Below are positions 8,158 to 17,936 of a DNA stretch of 61,520 nt, in pieces. The notes below the pieces were generated by a model. It saw only the letters and a list, made by a program, of their open reading frames with translations, had not been told where the DNA came from and searched no databases. The stretch spans positions 1-61,520 of the forward strand of contig NZ_MJEI01000072.1 in NCBI RefSeq assembly GCF_002095395.1. Reading direction: 5' to 3'. The stretch is from Williamsia sp. 1135 (GTDB lineage: Bacteria; Actinomycetota; Actinomycetes; Mycobacteriales; Mycobacteriaceae). The position numbers and the translations under genes are program-made. Each line of letters opens with the position of its first letter. Position 1 is the stretch's first letter.

Positions 8158-9090
8158 CTAGATGCGAGCGGGTGTGGAGTGGGTGATACCACTGTATTGG
8201 GTGCTGATGGTTGTGCCGGCATCTGCGCTGAGCAGTTGCGGGAGGTCAGCGAGAGCGCCGATCGTCGAGATTCCCCCGGCCCAGGCGAAATCGCACGCCG
8301 CTGCCACTTTCGGTCCCATCGAGCCGGCTGGAAAGTCCATCCTCTCGAGTGCGGCCGGGTGCGCTCGAGAGATCGGGCGTGGACGGCGCGTTCCGTAGCC
8401 CTCGATGACTGCGTCCACGTCGGTGGCGATGATCAGGAGATCTGCATGGAGGTCTCGGGCCAGCGCGCTGCTGCTCAGGTCTTTGTCGACGACGGCTTCG
8501 ACTCCGACCAATTGGTGCGCGTCGTCGACCATGACGGGCACACCACCACCGCCGCAACAGATCACGGTGGTTCCAGAGGTCAAGAGTTGTCCGATCACTG
8601 CGGACTCGAGAATGTGCAGTGGCACCGGCGAAGCCACGACCCGACGCCACGACGGTCCGTCCGGACGTACCGTCCAATGATGTTCTGCCGCGAGCTGTCG
8701 TGCGGTATCTGCGTCGTACACGGGCCCGATGAACTTGGTGGGATGATCCAATGCGGGGCCGCCGTCGACGTGGGTGAGGGTGACCAGTGTCGCAATCGAT
8801 GCCCCGATACCGAGCGTGTTCCGCAGTGCCCGTTCGAGTTCATAACCCAGAGCACCCTCGGTCTCCGCGCCGAGGATGTCGAATGGATCATCACGGCCTT
8901 GGGCTGTAGACATCAGGGCCAAATCTCCGACCTGGGGTCCGTTGCCGTGGGTGATCACTACTTCGTGGTGCGCGGTGATCGGTGCAAGCGAAGCAGCAGC
9001 AGCTTCGATGGCAGCCGTCTCGGCCGCGCGGGACAGCGGCTTCCCCCGTGGTGCGATGGCGTTGCCGCCCAACGCGATCACGATCCGCAT
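8158..9090 (-). CDS. arcC: Carbamate kinase (arginine deiminase pathway)
   Basis: A 310-residue enzyme that converts carbamoyl phosphate and ADP to ATP, NH3 and CO2, the energy-yielding last step of arginine fermentation. The N-terminus MRIVIALGGNAI and the segments THGNGPQVG, TLVTLTHVD, CCGGGGVPV and FPAGSMGPKV are hallmarks of carbamate kinase. Start ATG 9090 lies 1 bp after the arcB stop; the upstream in-frame extension falls inside arcB and is rejected. Last gene of arcD-arcA-arcB-arcC. Full length and intact. Confidence 0.93.
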   Translation of the reverse strand: MRIVIALGGNAIAPRGKPLSRAAETAAIEAAAASLAPITAHHEVVITHGNGPQVGDLALMSTAQGRDDPFDILGAETEGALGYELERALRNTLGIGASIATLVTLTHVDGGPALDHPTKFIGPVYDADTARQLAAEHHWTVRPDGPSWRRVVASPVPLHILESAVIGQLLTSGTTVICCGGGGVPVMVDDAHQLVGVEAVVDKDLSSSALARDLHADLLIIATDVDAVIEGYGTRRPRPISRAHPAALERMDFPAGSMGPKVAAACDFAWAGGISTIGALADLPQLLSADAGTTISTQYSGITHSTPARI

Positions 9091-9091
9091 G

Positions 9092-10111
9092 TCAGCGGCC
9101 CAACGCTGCGACGAGAACGGCCTTGATGGTGTGCAGTCGATTCTCGGCTTGATCGAAAACAATCGACTGAGGTGACTCGAACACCTCATCGGTCACCTCC
9201 AACGCGGTCAGGCCGCGACCGGCCATCGCTCGGGCCCCATCGTCGGTGGCGGTGTTGTGAAATGCTGGTAGACAGTGCATGAACCGCACATCGGGATTTC
9301 CCGTGGCGCGCATCATCTCTGCGTTCACTTGGAACGGGAGCAGCGCGTCGATTCGTTCGTCCCAGGATGCCTGTGGCTCGCCCATCGAGAGCCATACGTC
9401 CGTGTAGAGGAAGTCGCAGCCTGTCACAGCTCCCAGTGGGTCGTCGCTGTACTGCAGACTCGCTCCGGTGTGGGTGGCGAACTGTTCGGCAACGTGTCTC
9501 GTTGCCGTGGTGGGCCAACGCGATTTGGGGCCGATCATGCGAACGTCCATGCCGGCCATGGCGCCTGCGACCAGCAAGGAATTGGCCACATTGTTGCGGC
9601 AGTCGCCAAGATATCCGACAACGATGGGCCGATCGACCGGGCCGACATGTTCGGTCATCGTGAGTACGTCGCAGAGTGATTGGGTGGGATGCCATTGATC
9701 GGTCAAACCATTGAAGACGGGTACGCCGGAGTGGATTGCGAGATCCTCGACGGTGGACTGGGCGAACCCGCGGTACTCGATGCCGTCGTACATCCGGCCG
9801 AGTACTCGGGCGGTGTCAGCGACTGTCTCTTTGTGTCCGAGTTGAGAGGCCTGCGGGTCCAGATAAGTGACGTGCGCTCCCTGATCGTACGCGGCGACCT
9901 CGAATGCGCACCGGGTCCGGGTGGAGGTCTTCTCGAAGATCAGGGCGATGTTCCGGCCGGCGAGGTGCTGCTGTTCGAGCCCGGTGCGTTTATCCGTCTT
10001 GAGATCGCGCGCAAGGTCGAGCAGTGACATCCATTCCGGCACACTGAAGTCCGATTCCTTCAGAAATGACCTCCCGGAGAGATCGGTGGTGACTGCTGCT
10101 GCGGCGGTCAT
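9092..10111 (-). CDS. arcB: Ornithine carbamoyltransferase, catabolic (arginine deiminase pathway)
   Basis: A 339-residue enzyme that phosphorolyses citrulline to ornithine and carbamoyl phosphate. Carbamoyl-phosphate site STRTR (about residue 60), HPTQ (about 140), ornithine-binding HCLP near residue 275 and [13 protein letters not shown] are present. ATG 10111 overlaps the end of the arcA frame as ATGA, so the two are translationally coupled; this also fixes the true arcA 3' end. The context (arcA, arcC, arcD) indicates catabolic rather than biosynthetic use. Intact. Confidence 0.92.
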   Translation of the reverse strand: MTAAAAVTTDLSGRSFLKESDFSVPEWMSLLDLARDLKTDKRTGLEQQHLAGRNIALIFEKTSTRTRCAFEVAAYDQGAHVTYLDPQASQLGHKETVADTARVLGRMYDGIEYRGFAQSTVEDLAIHSGVPVFNGLTDQWHPTQSLCDVLTMTEHVGPVDRPIVVGYLGDCRNNVANSLLVAGAMAGMDVRMIGPKSRWPTTATRHVAEQFATHTGASLQYSDDPLGAVTGCDFLYTDVWLSMGEPQASWDERIDALLPFQVNAEMMRATGNPDVRFMHCLPAFHNTATDDGARAMAGRGLTALEVTDEVFESPQSIVFDQAENRLHTIKAVLVAALGR

Positions 10112-11340
10112 GACGACACCGCGTCGCGAACGATGGGGCAGGTCATGCACCGAGGCCCCCCTCGACCGCGTCCGAGTTCGGACCCGGCGATTCCGATGAC
10201 CTCGATTCCGTTGTCGGTCAAGTAGGCGTTCGTGGTGGTGTTGCGTTCGTAGCCGACGATGACCCCAGGTGAGAGCGCAAGAAAATTGTTGCCGTCGTCC
10301 CACTGTTCGCGTGCGGCCCCACTTCTGTCGATCGGGGTGCGCAGCACCCGAACTCGTTCGAGCTAGAGTGTCTCGGCGACCACGGTGAACAGATCGTCGT
10401 TTTCCTCCACCTTGTACCCACCCGAAGACCCGGTGGCGGTGAGAGTGAATGAGCGGAGCTGTTCGGGCAGGAACGGATAGACGCAGAAAGTGTCTCGGTC
10501 GATCATCGTCATCGCGGTGTCGAGATGCATGAATGCTCGCGTCTTCGGCAACTCGACCACGATCACCTTCTCGGCAATCCCCGTCTCGAAGAGACGCTCG
10601 CTGAGGATCTCGACGCCTTGTGGGCTGCTGCGTTCCCCCATTCCGATCATCACCGCGCCATTGCCGATGACGGTGATGTCGCCGCCTTCGATGGTGGCCG
10701 GTTCGTGCGGTAAGGAGTCATTGCCGTAGAGAAAGGTGAACTCGGACCCGGTGAAGCGTGGATGGAACGTGTAGATGAGACGCGAGTTCAGCGTTTCGCG
10801 CTTGCGCGCAGTCTTCGCCATCGGATTCACGCTGACTCCGTCGTACATCCATGCCGAGTTGTCGCGCTGGAAAAGATGATTCGGTAGGGGAGCCAATACG
10901 AAGTCGTCGTCGGCGAGATATTCCCACAGCAAGCTCGAGATGCTGACCAGCGGCAGCAACTCACGTTTGGTCACGCCGCCGATCAACAGATCGGTCAACT
11001 CGCGAGCAGGGGTCGCTTCGATCAGCGCCTGCAGAGGGCCCTCCAGAGAGGGACCGAACCGATTCTCGGTGACCAGTCGCTCGGCCAGAAAATCGCGGGC
11101 GCCGATGACATCGAGAGCCTCGGCCAGCAGATCACCGTATTCGTGAACCACGGTCCCGTGCTCGCGCAACACAGTTGCGAATGCAGCGTGCTCTTCGCGG
11201 GCACGTTGTGCCCACATGATGTCGTCGAACAGCAGGCTGTCGACATTGTCGGGGGTCAGGCGGTCGAGCTCGGGTCCAGGGGAGTGCACGATGGCCTCGC
11301 GGAGAACGCCGACCTCGGAATCAACATGAAGTTTGTTCAC
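10108..11340 (-). pseudogene. arcA: Arginine deiminase interrupted by an in-frame amber codon
   Basis: The frame runs as an arginine deiminase from GTG 11340 (AGGACGG upstream) to 10108, 410 codons, but a TAG at 10365-10363 splits it after codon 325 (VAETL, stop, [10 protein letters not shown]). Homology is continuous and in frame on both sides. The first part has substrate residues ([25 protein letters not shown]). The second has REQWDDGNN and the catalytic cysteine motif GGPRCMTCP. Termination at the amber would remove the nucleophile, so the short product should be inactive. One base change (for example GAG or CAG to TAG) explains it. Confidence 0.85.
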
Positions 11341-11371
11341 GGTAGTGCCGTCCTGTCTCTTGTGCTGCGGG

Positions 11372-12814
11372 TTATTTCGCGGAATCGTCGGATGTCGAGG
11401 CGAGAGGGATGGGCGGGAGCATGTGCTTGCGTTGCAAGGCGTAGACAGGGACGCCGAGTGCGAGGGCGCCGGCGGTCATCAAGAAGGGGCCCCAGACGAC
11501 GTACCAGTCGGCTCCGGTGTTGCGGGAGTAGTAGATGAACGCGCCGGAGAAGACCAGGGCAATCACTGCCACCAGCATGTCGCGGAGGGTGCGACTGCGT
11601 TGCTGCCGGTTCTGAGTGGTTCCCCGATCGCGTACGGTCCAGACGATCTGTGCCAGAGCCGAGAAGGCGTAGGGGACTGCTGCGGTGATGCCGCTCATCA
11701 AGACCAGCGTGGTGAACACGGTTGCCCCGCTGGCGCCCATGAAGCTGATGACGACAGCAACTGAGGCGAGCACTGTCGAGGAGACGATGCCGAACGCCGG
11801 CACCTTCCGCCGTGATTCGCGGGCGAAACGTTCAGGGAATAGGCCGTCGTGTGCGGCCGCCCGCGGCATTTCGGCGCAGATGAGAGTCCATCCGGTCAAG
11901 GCGCCGAGTCCGGAGATGATGACGGCGATCGCCACGAGGTTACCGGCCCACCCGCCACCGAACATATGATCGGCTGCAACTGAATACGACGCCTTGTTCG
12001 CGTCGAGCGAGAGGTCTTGCGTCGAGATCATGCCGAAGATGGCGACCATCGACAGCAGGTACACGAGCGCGCTGGCCGAGGTGCCCAGGATGGTCGCACG
12101 CGGAACATTGCGTTCCGGGTTGCGCACTTGGCCGGCGGCGACCGCCGCGGTCTCGACGCCCAGATAGCTGAACAGACAGATGGCCATCGCGCCACCGATC
12201 GCCGACCACGTGGAGTCGCCGCTGACGTTCCACGGGGTGAAGTTGGCGCTCTTGACGAAGAACAGGCCGACAGTCGCCACCAAGAGCAAGGGCAGGAACT
12301 TGAGGACGGTGGTGACGACCTGGAAGCTGCCGACATTCTTCAGGCCCGTGAGGTTGACGGCTGCGGGTACCCACAACCCGACCAGGGCGATGACGATGGA
12401 CCACCCGGTCGAGCCGCCCTTGTTGATGAAATGTTCGACGTAGTAGACCCAGCCGACGGCAATTGCAGCATTACCGGCCCATGCGGTGATCCAATACGTC
12501 CAGGCGTTGCCGAAGCCGACCGCATTGCCGAACGCCGCACGCGCGTAGGCGTAGGGGCCTCCTTCAGCGGGGATGCGTCGGGTCAATGCTGCGAAGAGCA
12601 GTGCCAGCGCCAGAGCGCCCACCGTGGCCAGGCCCATGGCAACCAGGCTGATCGGACCATAACCGGATAGAGCGTAGGGGAGGCTGAAGACACCGACGCC
12701 GATGATGCTGCCAACGATGAGTGCTGTTGACGTCACCAGGCCGAGCCGAACGTTTTTGTCCACGGGGCCGCCCGGAGGAGTGCCGGCACCGGGCGCCGAT
12801 TCTTTCAGAGCCAT
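11372..12814 (-). CDS. arcD: Arginine/ornithine antiporter, APC family
   Basis: A 480-residue membrane protein with about 12-13 hydrophobic segments and the APC-superfamily N-terminal motif (TALIVGSIIGVGVFSLP) and TM6-like SYLGVETAAVAAGQ. It exchanges external arginine for internal ornithine to feed the deiminase pathway. First gene of the operon; 31 bp separate it from arcA. A DosR-like box lies 109-120 nt upstream of its ATG. Intact and of normal length. Confidence 0.87.
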   Translation of the reverse strand: MALKESAPGAGTPPGGPVDKNVRLGLVTSTALIVGSIIGVGVFSLPYALSGYGPISLVAMGLATVGALALALLFAALTRRIPAEGGPYAYARAAFGNAVGFGNAWTYWITAWAGNAAIAVGWVYYVEHFINKGGSTGWSIVIALVGLWVPAAVNLTGLKNVGSFQVVTTVLKFLPLLLVATVGLFFVKSANFTPWNVSGDSTWSAIGGAMAICLFSYLGVETAAVAAGQVRNPERNVPRATILGTSASALVYLLSMVAIFGMISTQDLSLDANKASYSVAADHMFGGGWAGNLVAIAVIISGLGALTGWTLICAEMPRAAAHDGLFPERFARESRRKVPAFGIVSSTVLASVAVVISFMGASGATVFTTLVLMSGITAAVPYAFSALAQIVWTVRDRGTTQNRQQRSRTLRDMLVAVIALVFSGAFIYYSRNTGADWYVVWGPFLMTAGALALGVPVYALQRKHMLPPIPLASTSDDSAK

Positions 12815-12922
12815 CTTGAGATCCTTTGTCCCGAAGGGCCACTGATCGGATGTCAGTGCGCTACGGGAGAATCGTCGCGAATCGTCTGCTACTCGAACAA
12901 GTGCCGACCGGACACCGAGAGA

Positions 12923-12934
12923 GGACCTTGGTCA
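12923..12934. promoter_or_regulatory. DosR/DevR-like box upstream of the arc operon
   Basis: GGACCTTGGTCA, flanked as GAGGACCTTGGTCACC, is close to the DosR core GGACTTTNGNCC (two mismatches) and strongly resembles the site upstream of the USP gene at 37199. It lies about 110 nt before arcD. Nothing else is recognised in 12815-13093. Confidence 0.5.
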
Positions 12935-13093
12935 CCGGGTTGCGCCGTCGTCGATTTGATGGTCGATGCACGCGCGTCGCATGTGACAGAGGGCCTGTTC
13001 ATTGATGACTTACGGCTGCGGTGCCCGGATCGCGGCCGTGGTGGGGTACTCCATGGAGTATGTGGCGGGGAAGCGAGCCGATGCGGACGTCGG

Positions 13094-13450
<357 letters not shown>

Positions 13451-13476
13451 CTATGGGGTATCGTGGGTCGGGTCAA

Positions 13477-13492
13477 GTACCCCCGGGGGTAT
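13477..13492. promoter_or_regulatory. CsoR/CstR-type operator, MMPL-proximal
   Basis: GTACCCCCGGGGGTAT contains the perfect 14-bp palindrome TACCCCCGGGGGTA and sits 31 bp before the MMPL start ATG at 13523, where bound repressor would cover the promoter. Together with the operator at 13398 it forms a pair about 80 bp apart. Confidence 0.75.
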
Positions 13493-13522
13493 ATGGGACC
13501 TCTGCGAGGAGCAGTCAGCATC

Positions 13523-15676
13523 ATGGCGACCACCACATCCACCGACAGTCACCCACGGTCCCCGTCGGGGGCTCCACCCAGCGCCCTCGGGCGATGGGGC
13601 GCAACGATGGCTGCACACTCAAGGCTGGTTTTCGGCGTCTGGTTCTTGCTGCTGATCGGGCTGGGTGCGGCGGCGCCGTCGGTGTTCTCTTCGCTGGCGG
13701 GCGCAGGCTGGCAGGCCAACGGTTCGGAGTCGGTACAGGTTCGTGAATTGGCGCAGCAGCATTTTGGTGGCAATTCGTCGGCGGCCGTTCAGGTGGTGGT
13801 CCACTCCGACGCTCTCCGTGTCCAAGATCCTCGAATGCAGCAGACGCTGGCCGAGGTCACAGCGATCTTCGCCGGCGACTCTCGATTCGGTGACGTCGTG
13901 GCGCCGCAGCCAGGTATGACGATCAGTCGCGATGGCCATACCGGCATACTCATCGCGGGTGCTGATGCCAACACCGACGACATGGTTCGCGCTGTCGATG
14001 ACGTCAAAGCTGAACTGACCGGGTTGTCCGGCGACGGGATCGAGGTGTATCCAACAGGGGCGTCGGCCCTGTGGAGCGACTTCAACAAAGCCAATCACGA
14101 TGCAATGATCAAGGCGGAGTTGTTCTCCTGGCCGGTGACGCTTGCCATCATGGTGTTGGCGTTTGGGTCACTCGTGGCGGCCGGTCTTCCCCTGTTGTTG
14201 ACGATTGCAGGATTGGTTGCCTCGGCAGGCGGTCTGGTCCTGCTGAATCAGGTGACACCGATTTCGGTGTGGGCCATGAACTTCGCGATGATGTTCGCCC
14301 TCGCCCTGGGTATCGACTATGCACTGTTCGTCGTTTCGCGGTTCCGCGATGCAATCGAAGACCGCACCGATATGATCGCCGCGGTCGCTGAAACCATGGG
14401 CACTGCAGGCAAGGCGGTCATGTTGTCGGGCATCACCGTGTTGGTGAGCCTGTCTGCTGTCCTCATAGTGCCCGCTCCCGCGGTGCGGACCATGGCCATC
14501 GGCATCATGCTCGCGGTCGTATTCGTCTTGGCCGCCACTGTGACCTTGTTGCCGGCGGCATTGGGAGCGCTGGGACCGAAGGTGAATGCTGCATCGTTGC
14601 CGTACGCCAAGCGGCAGAGACACCATTCACCTCTGTTCGACTCCTGGGGACAGACGCTGCACAAGCATCCTTGGCCGTTCGCGCTCGGATCGATGGCGGT
14701 GCTGATCGCGCTTGCGATCCCGGTGCTCGGGCTCAAGGTGGCCATGCCGTCCATCGAGGTGGTCCCCGAGGACGCGCCGGTGCGCCAGGGTTATGAGCTG
14801 GTGCAAGAACAAATGGGTGAAGGTGCTCCGGGAATGTTGCAGATCATCGCCCCGGCCGCCGACGCTCAACAGGTAGCAGCCTCGGCCTCGGCGACCTCCG
14901 GGATCGAGATGGTCACCCCACCGGTGCCGGCATCCGACGGCGCGGGTTATGTGATGTTCCAGGGACTGCCGTCGGTGGATCCATCCGATGCGCGGCTGGC
15001 CACGATTGTGGACGAACTCCGTGCGGCAGTTCCCCAGGGAACGATCGTCGGCGGGGCGCCGGCAGAGAACCTCGATCTGCAACAGGCACTCAACTCGTAT
15101 TTTCCGGTGATCGTGACGGTGATCTTGGTCCTGGGATTCGTCCTGCTGCTGGTGGCATTGCAGGCGCCGCTGATCGCACTCATCGGCACCGTTGTCAGCC
15201 TGTTGTCAACCGCCGCAGCATTCGGGGTGGCGAAGTTGATCTTCCAAGACGGCTATCTGTCAGATCTGCTCGGCTTCACACCCCAGGGATTTCTGGACGG
15301 CTGGGGCCCGGTGTTCTTCTTCGCGATGATCTTTGCGATCGCAATGGACTACACAGTCTTCCTGCTCGCCACCGCGAAAGAACACTTTGAAAGAACCGGT
15401 GATCCCGAAAGGGCACAGATCGACGGCATGGCGCACTCCGGTCGGATCATCTTCGCCGCTGCGGCGGTGATGGTGGCGGTGTTCTTCACATTCGCGCTCG
15501 CAGAACCGTTGCCGCCCAAGGAGATGGGCATCATCCTCGGCGTCGCTGTTCTGCTGGACGCTGTCTTGATCCGTCTCATGCTGCTTCCCGCGCTGCTTCG
15601 ATTGACCGGCCGAGCCGCGTGGTGGTCACCGACCTGGCTACAGCGAATCCTGCCCACGGTCAGCTTCTCTCACTGA
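13523..15676 (+). CDS. MMPL-family RND transporter
   Basis: A 717-residue inner-membrane transporter with two repeated halves, each with one TM helix, a large extracytoplasmic loop and five TM helices. The MMPL segment FALALGIDYALFVVSRFRD near residue 265 and the second-half counterpart FAIAMDYTVFLLATAKEHF carry the intramembrane Asp-Tyr pairs used for proton coupling. ATG 13523 is preferred to an in-frame start at 13463 because GAGGAG precedes it and the earlier start would lie inside the operator. First gene after the CstR-like repressor, so its cargo may be a thiol, sulfur or redox-active compound; unproven. Confidence 0.88.
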   Translation: MATTTSTDSHPRSPSGAPPSALGRWGATMAAHSRLVFGVWFLLLIGLGAAAPSVFSSLAGAGWQANGSESVQVRELAQQHFGGNSSAAVQVVVHSDALRVQDPRMQQTLAEVTAIFAGDSRFGDVVAPQPGMTISRDGHTGILIAGADANTDDMVRAVDDVKAELTGLSGDGIEVYPTGASALWSDFNKANHDAMIKAELFSWPVTLAIMVLAFGSLVAAGLPLLLTIAGLVASAGGLVLLNQVTPISVWAMNFAMMFALALGIDYALFVVSRFRDAIEDRTDMIAAVAETMGTAGKAVMLSGITVLVSLSAVLIVPAPAVRTMAIGIMLAVVFVLAATVTLLPAALGALGPKVNAASLPYAKRQRHHSPLFDSWGQTLHKHPWPFALGSMAVLIALAIPVLGLKVAMPSIEVVPEDAPVRQGYELVQEQMGEGAPGMLQIIAPAADAQQVAASASATSGIEMVTPPVPASDGAGYVMFQGLPSVDPSDARLATIVDELRAAVPQGTIVGGAPAENLDLQQALNSYFPVIVTVILVLGFVLLLVALQAPLIALIGTVVSLLSTAAAFGVAKLIFQDGYLSDLLGFTPQGFLDGWGPVFFFAMIFAIAMDYTVFLLATAKEHFERTGDPERAQIDGMAHSGRIIFAAAAVMVAVFFTFALAEPLPPKEMGIILGVAVLLDAVLIRLMLLPALLRLTGRAAWWSPTWLQRILPTVSFSH

Positions 15677-15711
15677 TCACAGTCGCATACTGAACCGGAG
15701 GACCAGAATCG

Positions 15712-15942
15712 ATGAACACTCATACGACCGCCCCGAACTGGACCGTGGAACGAGCCGTTCCCCTGATGGCCGGGATCGTGGTGTCGTCGAGTCTTGTGCT
15801 GGCAATCACGCTCTCGCAGTGGTGGCTGCTGTTGACGGCCTTCGTGGCCGTGAATCTGCTGTTCTACAGCGTCGTAGGGTGGTGTCCCGCCAGCAAACTC
15901 ATGCACCGCCTGGGCTTGCCCTACCAGGACGAACTGCACTGA
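15712..15942 (+). CDS. DUF2892 (YgaP-type) small membrane protein
   Basis: A 76-residue protein with two hydrophobic segments and the DUF2892 tail (VGWCPASKLMHRLGL), the membrane part found fused to rhodanese in YgaP. The Cys in GWCP is a candidate sulfur-handling residue. GGAGGA precedes the ATG. It lies 35 bp after the MMPL gene in the CstR-linked operon, a partnership common in persulfide-responsive loci. Exact role unknown. Confidence 0.82.
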   Translation: MNTHTTAPNWTVERAVPLMAGIVVSSSLVLAITLSQWWLLLTAFVAVNLLFYSVVGWCPASKLMHRLGLPYQDELH

Positions 15943-15983
15943 CTTCCGCGCGATTTACACCCTGATGAAAGGAAGATCCGATC

Positions 15984-16385
15984 ATGACATTGTCCATCTC
16001 CACAGTGGTGAACAGCCCGTTCAAGGACACGGTCGAAAAGACCCGGGCCGTGTTGGCTGACCAAGGGTTCGGTGTTCTCACCGAAATCAATGTCACCGAG
16101 ACGTTGAAAACCAAACTCGACAAAGACATGGAGAACTATCTGATCCTTGGCGCCTGCAACCCTGTGCTGGCGCACCGGGCACTGGGCGTGCAACGCCAGA
16201 TCGGGCTCCTGTTGCCCTGCAACGTGGTTGTCCGCTCCGACCCCGCTGATCCAGCATTGACCATCGTCGAAGCCATGAACCCGAACCTCATGGTGCAAGT
16301 CTCCGGCGAATCCGGGCTCGCCCCCATTGCCGACGAGGCAACGGCAAAGCTGACGGCCGCGATTACCGCGCTCACGAACTCGTAA
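15984..16385 (+). CDS. DUF302-domain protein
   Basis: A 133-residue soluble protein covering one DUF302 domain from end to end. The family features are visible: FKDTVEKTRAVLADQGFGVL at the N-terminus, then LGACNPVLAHRAL with a conserved Cys near residue 52, and a C-terminal helix ending the fold. Function is not established; DUF302 genes often sit beside CsoR/CstR repressors, DUF2892 proteins and sulfurtransferases. AAAGGAAG precedes ATG 15984. Third gene of the operon. Confidence 0.85.
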   Translation: MTLSISTVVNSPFKDTVEKTRAVLADQGFGVLTEINVTETLKTKLDKDMENYLILGACNPVLAHRALGVQRQIGLLLPCNVVVRSDPADPALTIVEAMNPNLMVQVSGESGLAPIADEATAKLTAAITALTNS

Positions 16386-16439
16386 CCGGATCGAACCCAG
16401 GCGACGCCGTGACCCGGCGCCACAGAGGAGTACGACATC

Positions 16440-17048
16440 ATGACCGCAGTTGAATTCTACTTCGACCCAGCATGTCCGTTCGCTTGGGCAGCCTCACGCT
16501 GGCTGATCGACACGGGACAACGGCGAACAACGGACATAGGTTGGCGGCAAATGAGTCTCGCTGTCCTGAACGAACGAGCTACCGACCTCACCGACCAACA
16601 GCAACACCACATGGACGTGTCCCGACAATTGGGCCGAGTCCTTGCCGCCGCGCACCATGAACACGGCGACGTTGTCATCGGACCGCTCTATACCGCACTG
16701 GGGAACCGCATCCATGATCAAGGTGAACCCGTCACCACGGCCGCAGTCGAAGCCGCCCTAGCCGACAGCGGCCTGGACCCCCACCTTGCCAACGAGATGA
16801 CCAGTACGTTGTACGACAGCGCCGTGCGGGTCGCACATCAGGAAAGCCAGGACAAACTCGGCAGCACCGGGGGCAGCCCCATCACCTGCCTGAACGGACG
16901 ATGCTTCTTCGGCCCCGTTCTCACCGCGATTCCCATTAAGACGCAGGGCGACAAACTGTTCGACGCCTTGGTGGCTATCGCGGACGTAGCGGAGTTCGCT
17001 CAGCTCCAACGTCCGCATAGCGGACCACCCACCTTCGACCGACCCTGA
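16440..17048 (+). CDS. DsbA-family oxidoreductase, Rv2466c-like, with a CPFA active site
   Basis: A 202-residue thioredoxin-fold protein with a helical insert, matching the mycothiol-dependent reductase Rv2466c along its length (MSLAVLNE; LYTALGNRIHDQGE; GSPITCLNGRCFFGPVL). Rv2466c uses a CPWC pair; here the motif is Cys12-Pro-Phe-Ala15, so the resolving cysteine is lost and a monothiol mechanism, or use of mycothiol itself, would be needed. GAGGAG lies upstream of ATG 16440. Last gene of the CstR-linked operon. Confidence 0.82.
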   Translation: MTAVEFYFDPACPFAWAASRWLIDTGQRRTTDIGWRQMSLAVLNERATDLTDQQQHHMDVSRQLGRVLAAAHHEHGDVVIGPLYTALGNRIHDQGEPVTTAAVEAALADSGLDPHLANEMTSTLYDSAVRVAHQESQDKLGSTGGSPITCLNGRCFFGPVLTAIPIKTQGDKLFDALVAIADVAEFAQLQRPHSGPPTFDRP

Positions 17049-17936
17049 CTAGGGCACAACGAGAACAGAGCAGTCAGCGTGGTGTACGAGGTTCTGGCTG
17101 ACAGAACCCAGAACAGCACCCACGAATTGCCCGCGACCGCGGGACCCGACCACCACCATCTGTGCGGTTTTCGACAGTCCAACCAGACCTCTTGCCGGTG
17201 TCGAGTCGGCGCACACCCGGTGCACGGTCACGGCGGGATACTCCTTTGCCAGCGGCGCGATCAGGGCGTCGATCCATTGTTGTTTCTCGCGCTGAATCGC
17301 GTCCCAGTCGACGAACGCCGCGGCGTAGCCAAGCCCGACCGCAGCGTACATACTCCAGAAGTGGGCGATGACCAGCGGTACGTGCAGCGTGTCAGCGTAG
17401 GAGAACGCGTGGTGCGCGGCCCTGGTGGCGTAGTCGGACTCATCGACACCCACCACGATGGGCCGGGCACCGTCTGCTGCGGCGAACGGCTCCCTGCGCC
17501 ACGCCACCACGGGACATCTGGCGCGGTTGATCACCCGAATTGTTTGACGGCCCAACAGCATGTCCCCTGCAGGACCACTCCAATGCGCACCCAGCACGAC
17601 TGCCTGGGCGTGTTCGGACCGGTCGGCGAGCACGTCAGGAACCGGACCTTCGACCAGCAATCGGCTCACCGGTAGCGATACACGCTCTTCCCGCACCACT
17701 GCTTCAGCTTCGTCGAGTTGTGCGTTCCCGACTTGGTGCAACTCTTTATCCAAGTTTTCGGAACTCAACGCCAATGCGGTCGGAGAGAACCAAGGGAAGG
17801 GCGGAATCGCGTGGACAAGGTGCAGCGGAGCACCGCGAGCCGCGGCCAACGTCGCCCCCCATCTGCACGCGCCCAGGGCCGCCTCCGAGCCATCGACTCC
17901 GACGACCACAGGGAGCTGGTCACGATTATCATTCAT
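17049..17936 (-). CDS. Universal stress protein, tandem domains
   Basis: A 295-residue protein of two USP domains (about 10-150 and 160-295). Each opens with an ATP-loop strand (VVVGVDGSEAAL; IVVGVDESDYAT) and ends with a phosphate-binding G-rich stretch (LGAHWSGPAGDMLLG, weaker; VGSRGRGQFVGAVLGSVS, canonical). Tandem USPs of this kind are DosR-regulon members in mycobacteria. ATG 17936 overlaps the preceding membrane gene by 8 bp. Closest in this window to the USP at 37199 (shared DMLLG, PVVAW). Last gene of a five-gene operon. Confidence 0.9.
   Translation of the reverse strand: MNDNRDQLPVVVGVDGSEAALGACRWGATLAAARGAPLHLVHAIPPFPWFSPTALALSSENLDKELHQVGNAQLDEAEAVVREERVSLPVSRLLVEGPVPDVLADRSEHAQAVVLGAHWSGPAGDMLLGRQTIRVINRARCPVVAWRREPFAAADGARPIVVGVDESDYATRAAHHAFSYADTLHVPLVIAHFWSMYAAVGLGYAAAFVDWDAIQREKQQWIDALIAPLAKEYPAVTVHRVCADSTPARGLVGLSKTAQMVVVGSRGRGQFVGAVLGSVSQNLVHHADCSVLVVP

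Noticed and set aside
7923-8222. Open minus-strand frame of 99 codons upstream of the importer
   Set aside because: It lies on the cobalamin aptamer; composition and lack of a ribosome-binding site fit non-coding leader.
9091-9189. Extended N-termini for arcC and similar long in-frame starts
   Set aside because: They run back into the upstream gene, while shorter starts show overlap coupling and homologue-like beginnings.
13463-13522. Upstream start for the MMPL gene at 13463
   Set aside because: It would place the operator palindrome inside the coding sequence and lacks a ribosome-binding site; ATG 13523 has GAGGAG.
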